Assembly (NCBI GenBank): GCA_016201575.1
Contig: JACQCN010000004.1
Location: 1-8,517, forward strand
Source of the DNA: Candidatus Rokuibacteriota bacterium
GTDB taxonomy: Bacteria > Methylomirabilota > Methylomirabilia > Rokubacteriales > CSP1-6
DNA length: 8,517 bases
Direction of reading: 5' to 3'
The notes under the pieces were generated by a model. It saw nothing but the letters and a program-made list of their open reading frames with translations, was not told where the DNA came from and did not search any database. Shown piece after piece: positions 1 through 8,517 of this stretch. A program made the position numbers and the translations under genes. Position 1 is the stretch's first letter; each line of letters starts with the position of its first letter.

Positions 1-451
1 CCATCCAGCCCGTGAGCCCGATCACCGTCATGATGGTCCAGATCGACGGCCGCAGGAACGCCAGCACCGCCAGCAGCAGGAAGAAGCGCGGGAACACGAG
101 CATCAGGTCGACCAGCCGCATGATCAGCGCGTCGATGGCGCCGCCGTGGTAGCCGGCGGCGGCGCCGAGGAGGATGCCGATCGCCGCCGCGATGCCGACG
201 GAGACGAAGCCGACGGCCAGGGACACCCGCGAGCCGTAGAGCATCCGCGAGAGCACGTCCCGGCCGAGCTGGTCCGTGCCGAAGGGGTGCTCGAGCGAGG
301 GCCCGGACAGCATCTGCTTCATGCCCGGGCGGTAGGGGTCCCAGGGCGCGAGCCAGGGCGCGCCGACGGCGACGAGGAAGAGGCCCAGGACGATGACGCC
401 GCCCATGACGGCGAGCCGGTTGCGCTTCAGCGTCCGCCAGAAGTCGCGCAG
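1..451 (-). CDS. DppC/OppC-like peptide ABC transporter permease, partial (C-terminus beyond left edge)
   Basis: This is the second inner-membrane permease of a peptide/nickel-type ABC importer, pairing with the DppB-like protein encoded just upstream. About 150 codons are visible with no stop. The N-terminus reads LRDFWRTLKRNRLAVMG, followed by a first membrane segment (about residues 15-32) and the short periplasmic APWLAPWDPY stretch. Next comes the family hallmark HPFGTDQLGRDVLSRMLYG (about 55-73), then two further hydrophobic helices. The EAA loop would lie outside the window. The start is odd: no ATG, GTG or TTG occurs in frame before an internal ATG at 406, which would remove the conserved N-terminal tail. 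A CTG at 451-449 lies 5 bases after a GGAGG (461-457) that overlaps the end of the upstream gene, so I take CTG as the start. The family call is firm and the start is inference. Confidence 0.9.
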   Translation of the reverse strand, partial: MRDFWRTLKRNRLAVMGGVIVLGLFLVAVGAPWLAPWDPYRPGMKQMLSGPSLEHPFGTDQLGRDVLSRMLYGSRVSLAVGFVSVGIAAAIGILLGAAAGYHGGAIDALIMRLVDLMLVFPRFFLLLAVLAFLRPSIWTIMTVIGLTGWM

Positions 452-453
452 GG

Positions 454-1443
454 CTACCTCCGGCGCCGGGCCATGCGGATCCGCGGATCGATGAGGCCGT
501 AGGAGATGTCGGCCACGAGGTTGGCGAGCAGCGTCAGCGTCGACACGATCACGAGGTTGCCCATGATCACGGGGTAGTCGCGCATGTAGACGGCCTGGAC
601 CATGAGCTGCCCCATCCCGGGGATCGCGAAGATGGACTCGACGATCACGCTGCCGCCGATGAGGCCGGGGAGGGACAGGCCGAGGATCGTCACCACCGGG
701 AGCAGGGCGTTCCGCAGCGCGTGCTTGCCGATGACCGACTTCTCCGAGAGCCCCTTGGCGCGCGCCGACTGGATGTAGTCCTGGCGCACGACTTCCAGCA
801 TGCTCTGGCGCACGTAGCGCGAGAACCCCGCGAGGCCCCCGAACGTCGCCACCGTCACGGGCAGCACGAGGTGGCTCAGGAGGTCGAGCTGCTGCCGCCA
901 CATGGAGAGGTACTCCCAGTTGAGCGAGCGCAGGCCCGAGATCGGCAGCCAGCCGAGCTGGACGCCGAAGAGGATCATCAGGAGCAGCGCCAGCCAGAAA
1001 TCGGGGGTGGCGAACCCGACGAACACGAAGACGGTCAGCACCTTGTCGAAGGTCGAGTGCTGGCGGGTGGCCGAGAGGATCCCGATGGGCACCGCCAGCA
1101 CGATGATCAGCAGCATCTCGACGATGTTCAGGAACAGCGTCACCGGCAGCCGCTCGCCGATCTTCTGCAGCACCGGCCTGCCGTCGGGCGCGAAGGAGCG
1201 GCCGAAGTCCAGGTGGAACAGCCGGGTCAGCCAGGTCCAGTACTGCTCGTAGAGCGGCCGGTCGAGGCCGTACAGCTCCCGCACGGCCTGCTTGGCCTGG
1301 GCGGAAGCCTTGATGCCCCGGTCCCCGGTCTGCATCTCCACCGGCTCCCCGGGGGCCAGGTGGATCACCGCGAAGGAGATGCACGTGATCCCGACGAGCA
1401 GGGGAACGGCGAGGACCGCGCGCCGGGCCGCGTACAGAAGCAT
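454..1443 (-). CDS. DppB/OppB-like peptide ABC transporter permease
   Basis: This is an inner-membrane permease subunit (329 aa, normal family length) of a peptide/opine/nickel-type ABC importer. It begins with the typical [20 protein letters not shown] membrane segment, followed by the periplasmic loop with [19 protein letters not shown] sequence (here [11 protein letters not shown], about 58-68) and the DFGRSF motif (79-84). About six membrane helices fall near 9-30, 100-123, 135-160, 190-210, 248-272 and 295-317. The cytoplasmic EAA-type loop [20 protein letters not shown] (222-241), which contacts the ATPase, is intact, as is the C-terminal LIDPRIR. The ATG lies 19 bases after the binding-protein stop, and no strong Shine-Dalgarno is visible. 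The end abuts the DppC-like gene: its stop (456-454) lies 2 bases before that gene's proposed CTG. The substrate cannot be told from sequence; dipeptide or oligopeptide is the default inference. Confidence 0.95.
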   Translation of the reverse strand: MLLYAARRAVLAVPLLVGITCISFAVIHLAPGEPVEMQTGDRGIKASAQAKQAVRELYGLDRPLYEQYWTWLTRLFHLDFGRSFAPDGRPVLQKIGERLPVTLFLNIVEMLLIIVLAVPIGILSATRQHSTFDKVLTVFVFVGFATPDFWLALLLMILFGVQLGWLPISGLRSLNWEYLSMWRQQLDLLSHLVLPVTVATFGGLAGFSRYVRQSMLEVVRQDYIQSARAKGLSEKSVIGKHALRNALLPVVTILGLSLPGLIGGSVIVESIFAIPGMGQLMVQAVYMRDYPVIMGNLVIVSTLTLLANLVADISYGLIDPRIRMARRRR

Positions 1444-1462
1444 GGCCCGCTATCTTAACCGA

Positions 1463-3148
1463 TCAGTCGGAGGTGTACCGCTGCCGCCGCTTGGGGACGA
1501 ACCACTTGGTGAAGTTGTAGGTGATCCCGCTGGCGGACGGCACGATGCCGTGGACGCGGGAGGAGACGACGGGCAGCGCGTCGCGGAAGTAGAGGAAGAC
1601 GACCGGCTGGTCCTCGGCCAGCACCTCCTGCAGGCGGTGGTAGGACTTCATCCGGTCCTTCTGCACGCACGAGGACCGGCCCTTCTCCAGCAGCTCGTCG
1701 GCCTCGGGGCTGGCGTAGGAGATGGTGTTCAGGTCGTCGGGGCCGGTCTTGGACGAGTGCCAGATCTCGTACTGGTCGGGGTCCTGCCCCACGTTCCAGC
1801 CGAGGATGATGGCGTCGAAGCGCCGCTTCTTGATGTACTCCTTCAGGAACGTCGCCCACTCGATGATCCGGATCTCGGTGCCGACGCCGACTTCCTTGAG
1901 CGAGGACTGGATCAGCTCGGCCACCTTCTTGCGCTCGTCGTTGCCCTGGTTGGTGAGGATCTCGAACGTGAACGGCTTGCCGTCCTTGTCGAGGAGCCCG
2001 TCGCCGTCGGTGTCCTTCCAGCCGGCCTCCGCCAGCAGGGCCCGGGCGCGGGCGGGATCGTGGGGGTAGCGGCGCACCTTGGGGTTGTAGGCCCAGGTGC
2101 CGGGCCGGTAGGGCCCCGTGGCCTCCTGCCCGAGACCGAGCACGACGCCGTCTATCAGGTCCTGCTTGTTGATGGCGTAGGCGAAGGCCTGGCGCACCCG
2201 GCGGTCCTTGAAGCGCGGGTCCCTCAGGTTGAAGCCGAAGTACGTATAGCTGTTCCCCGGGTAGCGGTACTTCGTGTACGCCTTGAGGAAGGCCGGGTAG
2301 TCCGTCTGGCGGTTGTACTGGATCGCGGTCAGGTTCGTCATGTCGATGCCCTTGGCCTTCAGCTCGAGGAAGATCGTGGCCTGGCTCGGGATGATCCGGT
2401 AGACCAGCCGCGAGATGTACGGGCGGCCGTCGTAGTAGACGGGATTGGCGGCGAGCACGACCTTCTCCCCGCTCTTCCACTCCTGGAACCGGTACGGCCC
2501 GCTGCCGACCGGCAGCCGGTTCTGCGGCGCCTCGCGCAGCTTGCCGTCGCGGACGTATGGCGCCAGCAAGTGCTTGGGCAGGACCCACATCTCCCACGTA
2601 TCGAGCGCCGTCGCGTACACCTGCTTGTACTGCAGCCGGATCGTGTACGGGTCGAGGACCTCCGCGCGCTTGACGGCCAGGAAGTCCTCCTTGTACGCCG
2701 TCGGCGTCTTGGGATGGATCATCGTCTCGTACGTGAAGAGCACGTCCTCGGCGGTGACCGGCTGGCCGTCGTGCCAGGTGGCGCCGCGGCGGAGGTGGAA
2801 GGTGAGGTCCAGGCAGCTCTTGCTGAACTCCCAGGACTGCGCCAGGTCGCCGACGAAGTTGAGCTCCCGGTCCCGCTTGAGGAGGCCCGAGTAGATCATG
2901 CCGCCCATCTCGTGCGAGGCGGCGTCGCTGGTGATGTTGGGGATGAAGCTCGAGACGTCGCCGAGAGAGGCCTCGATGAGCGTGTCGCCGTAGGCGGGCT
3001 CCTCGGCGCCGCGCTGGGAGGAGGTCTCGTCGTCCTTGCCTTCGACCTCACGCCCACAGCCGGCGAGGCCGGCGGCGAGCGCGAGCAGGACCGCGAGGGC
3101 GAGGCTCAAGCGAGCGGGTGCTTTGGGAGCCTGTCCCAGCGCCCTCAT
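1463..3148 (-). CDS. Extracellular solute-binding lipoprotein, family 5 (DppA/OppA-like)
   Basis: This is the substrate-binding component (561 aa) of the peptide-type ABC importer encoded downstream. Residues 1-31 form a lipoprotein signal: basic start, hydrophobic stretch LALAVLLALAAG and lipobox LAGC with Cys31 as the lipidated residue, followed by an acidic linker. The mature protein carries family-5 landmarks: LAQSWEFS (102-109), TFHLRRGATWHDGQPVTAEDV (116-136), a VGSGPYRFQEW stretch (214-224), DRRVRQAFAYAINK (315-328), and a late WNVGQDPDQYEIW segment (451-463). A DTDGDGLLD loop (379-387) resembles a calcium-binding DxDxDG motif, which is common in this subgroup. The gene starts 61 bases after secG. 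No Shine-Dalgarno is visible and the ATG lies in an inverted repeat. The role is secure as a family call, but the ligand is unknown. Confidence 0.95.
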   Translation of the reverse strand: MRALGQAPKAPARLSLALAVLLALAAGLAGCGREVEGKDDETSSQRGAEEPAYGDTLIEASLGDVSSFIPNITSDAASHEMGGMIYSGLLKRDRELNFVGDLAQSWEFSKSCLDLTFHLRRGATWHDGQPVTAEDVLFTYETMIHPKTPTAYKEDFLAVKRAEVLDPYTIRLQYKQVYATALDTWEMWVLPKHLLAPYVRDGKLREAPQNRLPVGSGPYRFQEWKSGEKVVLAANPVYYDGRPYISRLVYRIIPSQATIFLELKAKGIDMTNLTAIQYNRQTDYPAFLKAYTKYRYPGNSYTYFGFNLRDPRFKDRRVRQAFAYAINKQDLIDGVVLGLGQEATGPYRPGTWAYNPKVRRYPHDPARARALLAEAGWKDTDGDGLLDKDGKPFTFEILTNQGNDERKKVAELIQSSLKEVGVGTEIRIIEWATFLKEYIKKRRFDAIILGWNVGQDPDQYEIWHSSKTGPDDLNTISYASPEADELLEKGRSSCVQKDRMKSYHRLQEVLAEDQPVVFLYFRDALPVVSSRVHGIVPSASGITYNFTKWFVPKRRQRYTSD

Positions 3149-3185
3149 CAGCAGCGACGCCCGGCAAGCCGGGCTTGCGATGAGG
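3143..3185 (-). repeat. Nested inverted repeats over the start codon of the binding-protein gene
   Basis: CCTCATC at 3143-3149 and GATGAGG at 3179-3185 are perfect 7-base inverted copies; the start codon (3148-3146) lies inside one arm. Between them, GCCCGGC (3159-3165) and GCCGGGC (3168-3174) form a tight hairpin, which as RNA would have a CUUG loop closing six G-C/C-G pairs. An alternative pairing GCAAGC (3164-3169) with GCTTGC (3173-3178) overlaps it. No U-run follows, so it is a poor intrinsic terminator. It could be a secG-to-transporter boundary structure or a leader that masks the start. The repeats are seen directly; the function is inference. Confidence 0.5.
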
Positions 3186-3209
3186 AGGGCTCGGCGGCGC
3201 CTCGCCCCA

Positions 3210-3527
3210 TTATTTGGCCGCCGGCGCTGCCGGCGGGGCGGCCGGAGCGGGGACGCTGGCGGCGGGCTTCAAGGGCTCGCGGACCACCGAGCTGCTGCGC
3301 TCGCCGCCGAGCAGGGTGAGCCCGAAGGAGGTGAACACGAAGATGACGGCGACGACCGTCGTGATCTTCCCGAGCAAGGTCGGCGTCCCCATCGACCCGA
3401 ACACCGCCTGGGTGCCGCCGCCGCCGAACGCCGAGCCGATGTCGGCCCCCTTGCCGGCCTGGAGCAGCACGATCCCCATGATCGCGAACCCCACCAGCAC
3501 GTGAACGATGACCAGCGCCGTGTACAT
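3210..3527 (-). CDS. secG: Preprotein translocase subunit SecG
   Basis: This is the small membrane subunit of the SecYEG protein-export channel, 105 aa. It shows the two-helix SecG plan: helix 1 (about 3-23, YTALVIVHVLVGFAIMGIVLLQ), the highly conserved QAGKGADIGSAFGGGGTQAVFG cytoplasmic loop (23-44), and helix 2 after GKITTVVAVIFVFTSFGLTLL (53-73). The tail is rich in Ala and Pro and ends in AAPAAK, which is usual for this family in high-G+C genomes. The ATG lies 7 bases after the tpiA stop. AAGGAG at 3545-3540, inside the last tpiA codons, is a likely ribosome binding site, although its 12-base spacing is a little long. Linkage to tpiA is common across bacteria, so co-transcription with the glycolytic genes is expected. 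Confidence 0.97.
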   Translation of the reverse strand: MYTALVIVHVLVGFAIMGIVLLQAGKGADIGSAFGGGGTQAVFGSMGTPTLLGKITTVVAVIFVFTSFGLTLLGGERSSSVVREPLKPAASVPAPAAPPAAPAAK

Positions 3528-3534
3528 GAGACGA

Positions 3535-4320
3535 TCACTCTCCTTTGAGGACGGTCACGCCCTTGTGCGTCACCTTCTTGACGATCGCCACGAATCCCTG
3601 CGCGCTCAGGCTGGCGCCCCCGACGAGGGCGCCGTCGATGTCGGGCTCGGCCGTCAGCGCTCCCGCGTTGTCGGGCTTGACGCTGCCGCCGTAGAGGATG
3701 CGCACCCTCTGCGCGACCTCCTTCGTCGCGAGCTCCGTGAGCAGGCCGCGCAGGTAGCCGTGGACCTCGGCGGCCTGGGCGGGCGTCGCGTTGACGCCGG
3801 TGCCGATGGCCCACACGGGCTCGTAGGCGAGGACGCCGCTGCCGATCGCGCGGTGGTCGAGCCCGGCCAGGCCCGCCCGGAGCTGGCCCTCGACGGTCGT
3901 GAACGTGAGCCCCTGCCGGCGCTCCTCGGCCGTCTCCCCGACGCAGAGGACCGGCGTCATCCCGAGCGCCAGCACCGCCCGCACCTTGCGGTTGATCTGC
4001 TCGTCGGTCTCGCCCAGGTCCCGGCGGCGCTCCGAGTGGCCCACGATCACGTACGTGCAGCCCAGCTCGACGAGCATCGCCGGCGAGATCTCGCCGGTGA
4101 ACGCGCCCGCCGTCTCCCAGTGGCAGTTCTGCGCGCCGAGGGCCATGGGGCTGCCCGCGAGCAGCTCGGCGACCACGCCGAGCGCGGTGAAGGGCGGGCA
4201 GAGCACCACGTCCACGCCGCGCGGCCGCTTGAGCCCGTCGCGCACCCCGGCGGTGAGCGCGCGCGCCTCCGCGAGCGTGCCGTTCATCTTCCAGTTGGCG
4301 ACGACGAGGGGCGTGCGCAT
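3535..4320 (-). CDS. tpiA: Triose-phosphate isomerase
   Basis: This cytosolic TIM-barrel enzyme interconverts dihydroxyacetone phosphate and glyceraldehyde 3-phosphate. It is 261 aa, normal length. All catalytic landmarks are present: VANWKMNG with Asn9 and Lys11, the YVIVGHSERR segment with catalytic His95, the AYEPVWAIGTG segment with general base Glu167 and the flexible phosphate-gripping loop 6, and the ILYGGSVKPDN phosphate-binding stretch (208-218). The dimer loop LGAQNCHWETAGAFTGEIS (61-79) is also standard. The ATG overlaps the pgk stop by one base (TGATG), which implies translational coupling, and no independent Shine-Dalgarno is obvious. Its own 3' end carries the AAGGAG that probably serves secG. 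I see nothing abnormal in the protein. Confidence 0.98.
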   Translation of the reverse strand: MRTPLVVANWKMNGTLAEARALTAGVRDGLKRPRGVDVVLCPPFTALGVVAELLAGSPMALGAQNCHWETAGAFTGEISPAMLVELGCTYVIVGHSERRRDLGETDEQINRKVRAVLALGMTPVLCVGETAEERRQGLTFTTVEGQLRAGLAGLDHRAIGSGVLAYEPVWAIGTGVNATPAQAAEVHGYLRGLLTELATKEVAQRVRILYGGSVKPDNAGALTAEPDIDGALVGGASLSAQGFVAIVKKVTHKGVTVLKGE

Positions 4321-5501
4321 CAGGCGTCCGTCAGCGCCTCGACGCCCGGGAGCTTGCGCCCCTCGAGGAACTCGAGGAAGGCGCCGCCCGCCGTCGAGAT
4401 GTAGCCGATGCGGTCCGTCAGGCCGGCCCGGTGGACGGCCGCGATGGTGTCGCCGCCGCCCACGACCGAGAAGCCCTGGAGCTCGGCGACCGCGCGCGCC
4501 ACCCCGATCGTGCCCGCCGCGAACGCCGGCTTCTCGAACACGCCGAGCGGGCCGTTCCAGACCACCGTGCGGGCCGACCGCACCAGCTCGCCGAACTGCT
4601 GCACCGTCACGGGCCCGATGTCGAGGCCCATCGAATCCGACGGGATGTCCCGGACGCCGACCACGCGGCCGGACGGGCTGTCCACGCCCGCGGCCACGAC
4701 GACGTCGACCGGGAGGAGGACACGCACGCCGCGCCGGCGGCCCTCGGCGAGGGTGCGGCGCGCGCTCTCCACGAGGTTGGGCTCGATCCGGGAGCGCCCC
4801 GGGTCGTGGCCGAGCGCGCGCAGGAACGTGAAGGCCATGGCGCCGCCGATGGCGATCGCGTCGACGCGGCCGAGCAGGTTCTCGACGAGGCCGAGCTTGT
4901 CGGACACCTTGGCGCCGCCGAGGATCGCGACGAGCGGCCGCTCGGGGTGCTCGAGGATGCGCCCGAGGGCGGCGAGCTCGCCCTCCATCAGGAGCCCGGC
5001 CGCCGCCGGCTGCAGGTAGCGGGTGATCGCGTCGATCGAGGCGTTGGCGCGGTGGGCGGCGGCGAAGGCGTCGTCGACGTAGCCGTCGGCCAGGCGCGCC
5101 AGCGCCCGCGCGAACTCCGCGTCGTTGGCCTCCTCCTCGGGATGGAACCGCAGGTTCTCCAGCAGCACCACCTCTCCCGGCTTCATCGCCTCCACCCGCG
5201 CCTCGGTGACGGCGCCGACGCAGTCCGGCGCCAGCGGCACGTCCAGGCCCAGCAGCTCCCCGAGGCGCGTGGCCACGGGGGCCAGCGAGTACTGGGGATC
5301 GGGCCGCCCCTTCGGGCGCCCGAGGTGCGAGGCGAGCACGACCGCCGCCCCCGCCTCCAGGCAGTGACGGAGCGTGGGCAGCATCGCCCGGATGCGCGTG
5401 TCGTCCGCCACCGCCCCGTCCGCGAGCGGCACGTTCAGGTCCGCACGGAGGAACACGCGCTTACCCGCGAGCGAGAGCTGCCGGACGCCGAGCTTGGGCA
5501 C
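4320..5501 (-). CDS. pgk: Phosphoglycerate kinase (GTG start)
   Basis: This enzyme transfers phosphate from 1,3-bisphosphoglycerate to ADP, the first ATP-yielding step of lower glycolysis. I place the start at GTG 5501-5499, giving 393 aa beginning VPKLGVRQLSLAGKR, which matches the usual M-x-K-L start of the family. The gap stop is only 8 bases upstream and there is no Shine-Dalgarno, so coupling is likely. Landmarks in order: FLRADLNVPL (17-26), DDTRIRAMLPT (33-43), ASHLGRPKG (57-65), LLENLRFHPEE (113-123), ILGGAKVSDKLGLVENLL (193-210), WNGPLGVFE (315-323), VVGGGDTIAAV (346-356) and YISTAGGAFLEFLEG (367-381). The usually invariant YVNDAFG-AHRAHAS stretch reads YVDDAFAAAHRANAS (141-155), an unusual set of changes. 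The open frame extends further upstream, but that part is out of frame inside gap and is not real. Confidence 0.96.
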   Translation of the reverse strand: MPKLGVRQLSLAGKRVFLRADLNVPLADGAVADDTRIRAMLPTLRHCLEAGAAVVLASHLGRPKGRPDPQYSLAPVATRLGELLGLDVPLAPDCVGAVTEARVEAMKPGEVVLLENLRFHPEEEANDAEFARALARLADGYVDDAFAAAHRANASIDAITRYLQPAAAGLLMEGELAALGRILEHPERPLVAILGGAKVSDKLGLVENLLGRVDAIAIGGAMAFTFLRALGHDPGRSRIEPNLVESARRTLAEGRRRGVRVLLPVDVVVAAGVDSPSGRVVGVRDIPSDSMGLDIGPVTVQQFGELVRSARTVVWNGPLGVFEKPAFAAGTIGVARAVAELQGFSVVGGGDTIAAVHRAGLTDRIGYISTAGGAFLEFLEGRKLPGVEALTDA

Positions 5502-5509
5502 CAGGGCGG

Positions 5510-8164
<2,655 letters not shown>

Positions 8165-8165
<1 letters not shown>

Positions 8166-8517
8166 CACCCGGTCGCCATGCGCTCCTCCTCCTCGGCGGC
8201 CCGCTGGCAGTTGATGCAGTAGCGGGCGAACGGCAGCGCCTCGAGGCGCTTGTCGGAGATGGCCTCCCCGCACCGCTCGCAGTCGCCGAAGCTGCCTCCG
8301 TCGATCTTCTGCAGCGCCGAGACGACTTCCTTCAGGACCCGGCGGTCGCCGTTGCTCAGCTCGAAGAGGAACTCGCGATTATAAGACGTGGCGGCCTGGT
8401 CGCCGAGATCCTTCGTGGAGTCGTCCTCGGGGCCCTTGGCGTAGAGCGCGGTCTTGCCCACTCCCTCGGCGAGCTGGCGGTGCTTCTCCTCCAGCTTCTT
8501 CTTGAACTGGGCCAGGC
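8165..8517 (-). CDS. DksA/TraR-family zinc-finger transcription regulator, partial (N-terminus beyond right edge)
   Basis: This belongs to the DksA/TraR family, which binds in the RNA polymerase secondary channel and modulates initiation, often together with ppGpp. The last 116 residues are visible. They include a charged coiled-coil arm (LAQFKKKLEEKHRQLAEG) and DLGDQA, which matches the DxxDxA coiled-coil tip motif needed for DksA activity. A second helix follows (NREFLFELSNGDRRVLKEVVSALQKI), then a C4 finger CERC-x17-CINC with the typical DGGSFGDCERCGEAISDKRL context. The acidic C-terminal tail ends EEEERMATG. A GTG at 8461 could be read as a start, but the coil continues in frame to the window edge, so the true start lies outside. 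Its stop overlaps a small possible ORF, and the TPR gene follows 52 bases later. It resembles the short DksA-like proteins and may not be the main DksA of the cell. Confidence 0.93.

Noticed and set aside
1459..1470. CCGA/TCGG inverted repeat at the binding-protein stop
   Set aside because: It has only four base pairs with no U-run and sits within a 19-base intergenic gap, so it is not a convincing signal.
3159..3174. Intrinsic terminator after secG
   Set aside because: The hairpin is strong but no U-run follows it on the minus-strand RNA, and the downstream gene starts within the surrounding repeat.
1292..3319. Very long plus-strand open frame (675 codons) opposite the binding-protein gene
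   Set aside because: It lies antisense to a well-supported lipoprotein gene and has low-complexity Val/Leu/Arg/Asp-rich composition with no family motifs. This is the usual mirror frame of a G+C-rich gene. The other long plus-strand frames were rejected for the same reason.
8378..8383. TATAAT on the minus strand inside the DksA-type gene
   Set aside because: It encodes Tyr-Asn in a conserved coding stretch, and I see no -35-like hexamer at a suitable distance.

Overview
This window is G+C-rich (roughly 70% by eye), and every gene I can support lies on the minus strand, so transcription runs from the right edge to the left. Genes are tightly packed: gaps range from short overlaps to 61 bases, there is no gene-free stretch over 300 bases, and I see no tRNA, rRNA, CRISPR array or insertion sequence. 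The DksA-type regulator, the LapB-like protein, the lipoprotein-anchored peptide transporter and the gap-pgk-tpiA-secG order suggest a high-G+C Gram-negative-type bacterium. A Rokubacteria/Methylomirabilota-like or deltaproteobacteria-like genome would fit, but that placement is an inference from composition and gene order only.

Layout in transcription order. (1) 8517-8165 is a DksA/TraR-family regulator, cut by the window edge, with an intact C4 zinc finger and the coiled-coil tip motif. (2) 8112-7174 is a TPR protein with a LapB-type C-terminal zinc ribbon. (3) 7195-6549 is a ComF/GntX-type phosphoribosyltransferase gene that appears broken: about 40 codons are missing just before the PRPP-binding loop and the frame shifts there. 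(4) 6514-3210 is a glycolysis-secretion block, gapA-pgk-tpiA-secG, with coupled or overlapping ends; a plausible sigma70-type promoter lies over the comF stop codon. (5) 3148 to the left edge is a peptide-type ABC importer: a lipoprotein binding protein, a DppB-like permease and the N-terminal part of a DppC-like permease.

The three enzymes catalyse consecutive steps of lower glycolysis and gluconeogenesis: triose-phosphate isomerisation, oxidative phosphorylation of glyceraldehyde 3-phosphate, and ATP formation from 1,3-bisphosphoglycerate. SecG belongs to the SecYEG channel and often sits beside tpiA. The transporter genes would import peptides or similar solutes; their ATPases would be expected beyond the left edge.

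I found no clearly new system. The most notable points are the internal comF lesion, which leaves the 5' half of comF in one uninterrupted reading frame with gapA; an apparent CTG start for the DppC-like permease with a perfectly placed Shine-Dalgarno; an inverted repeat that could hide the start codon of the binding-protein gene; and a few unusual residues in otherwise conserved glycolytic enzymes.
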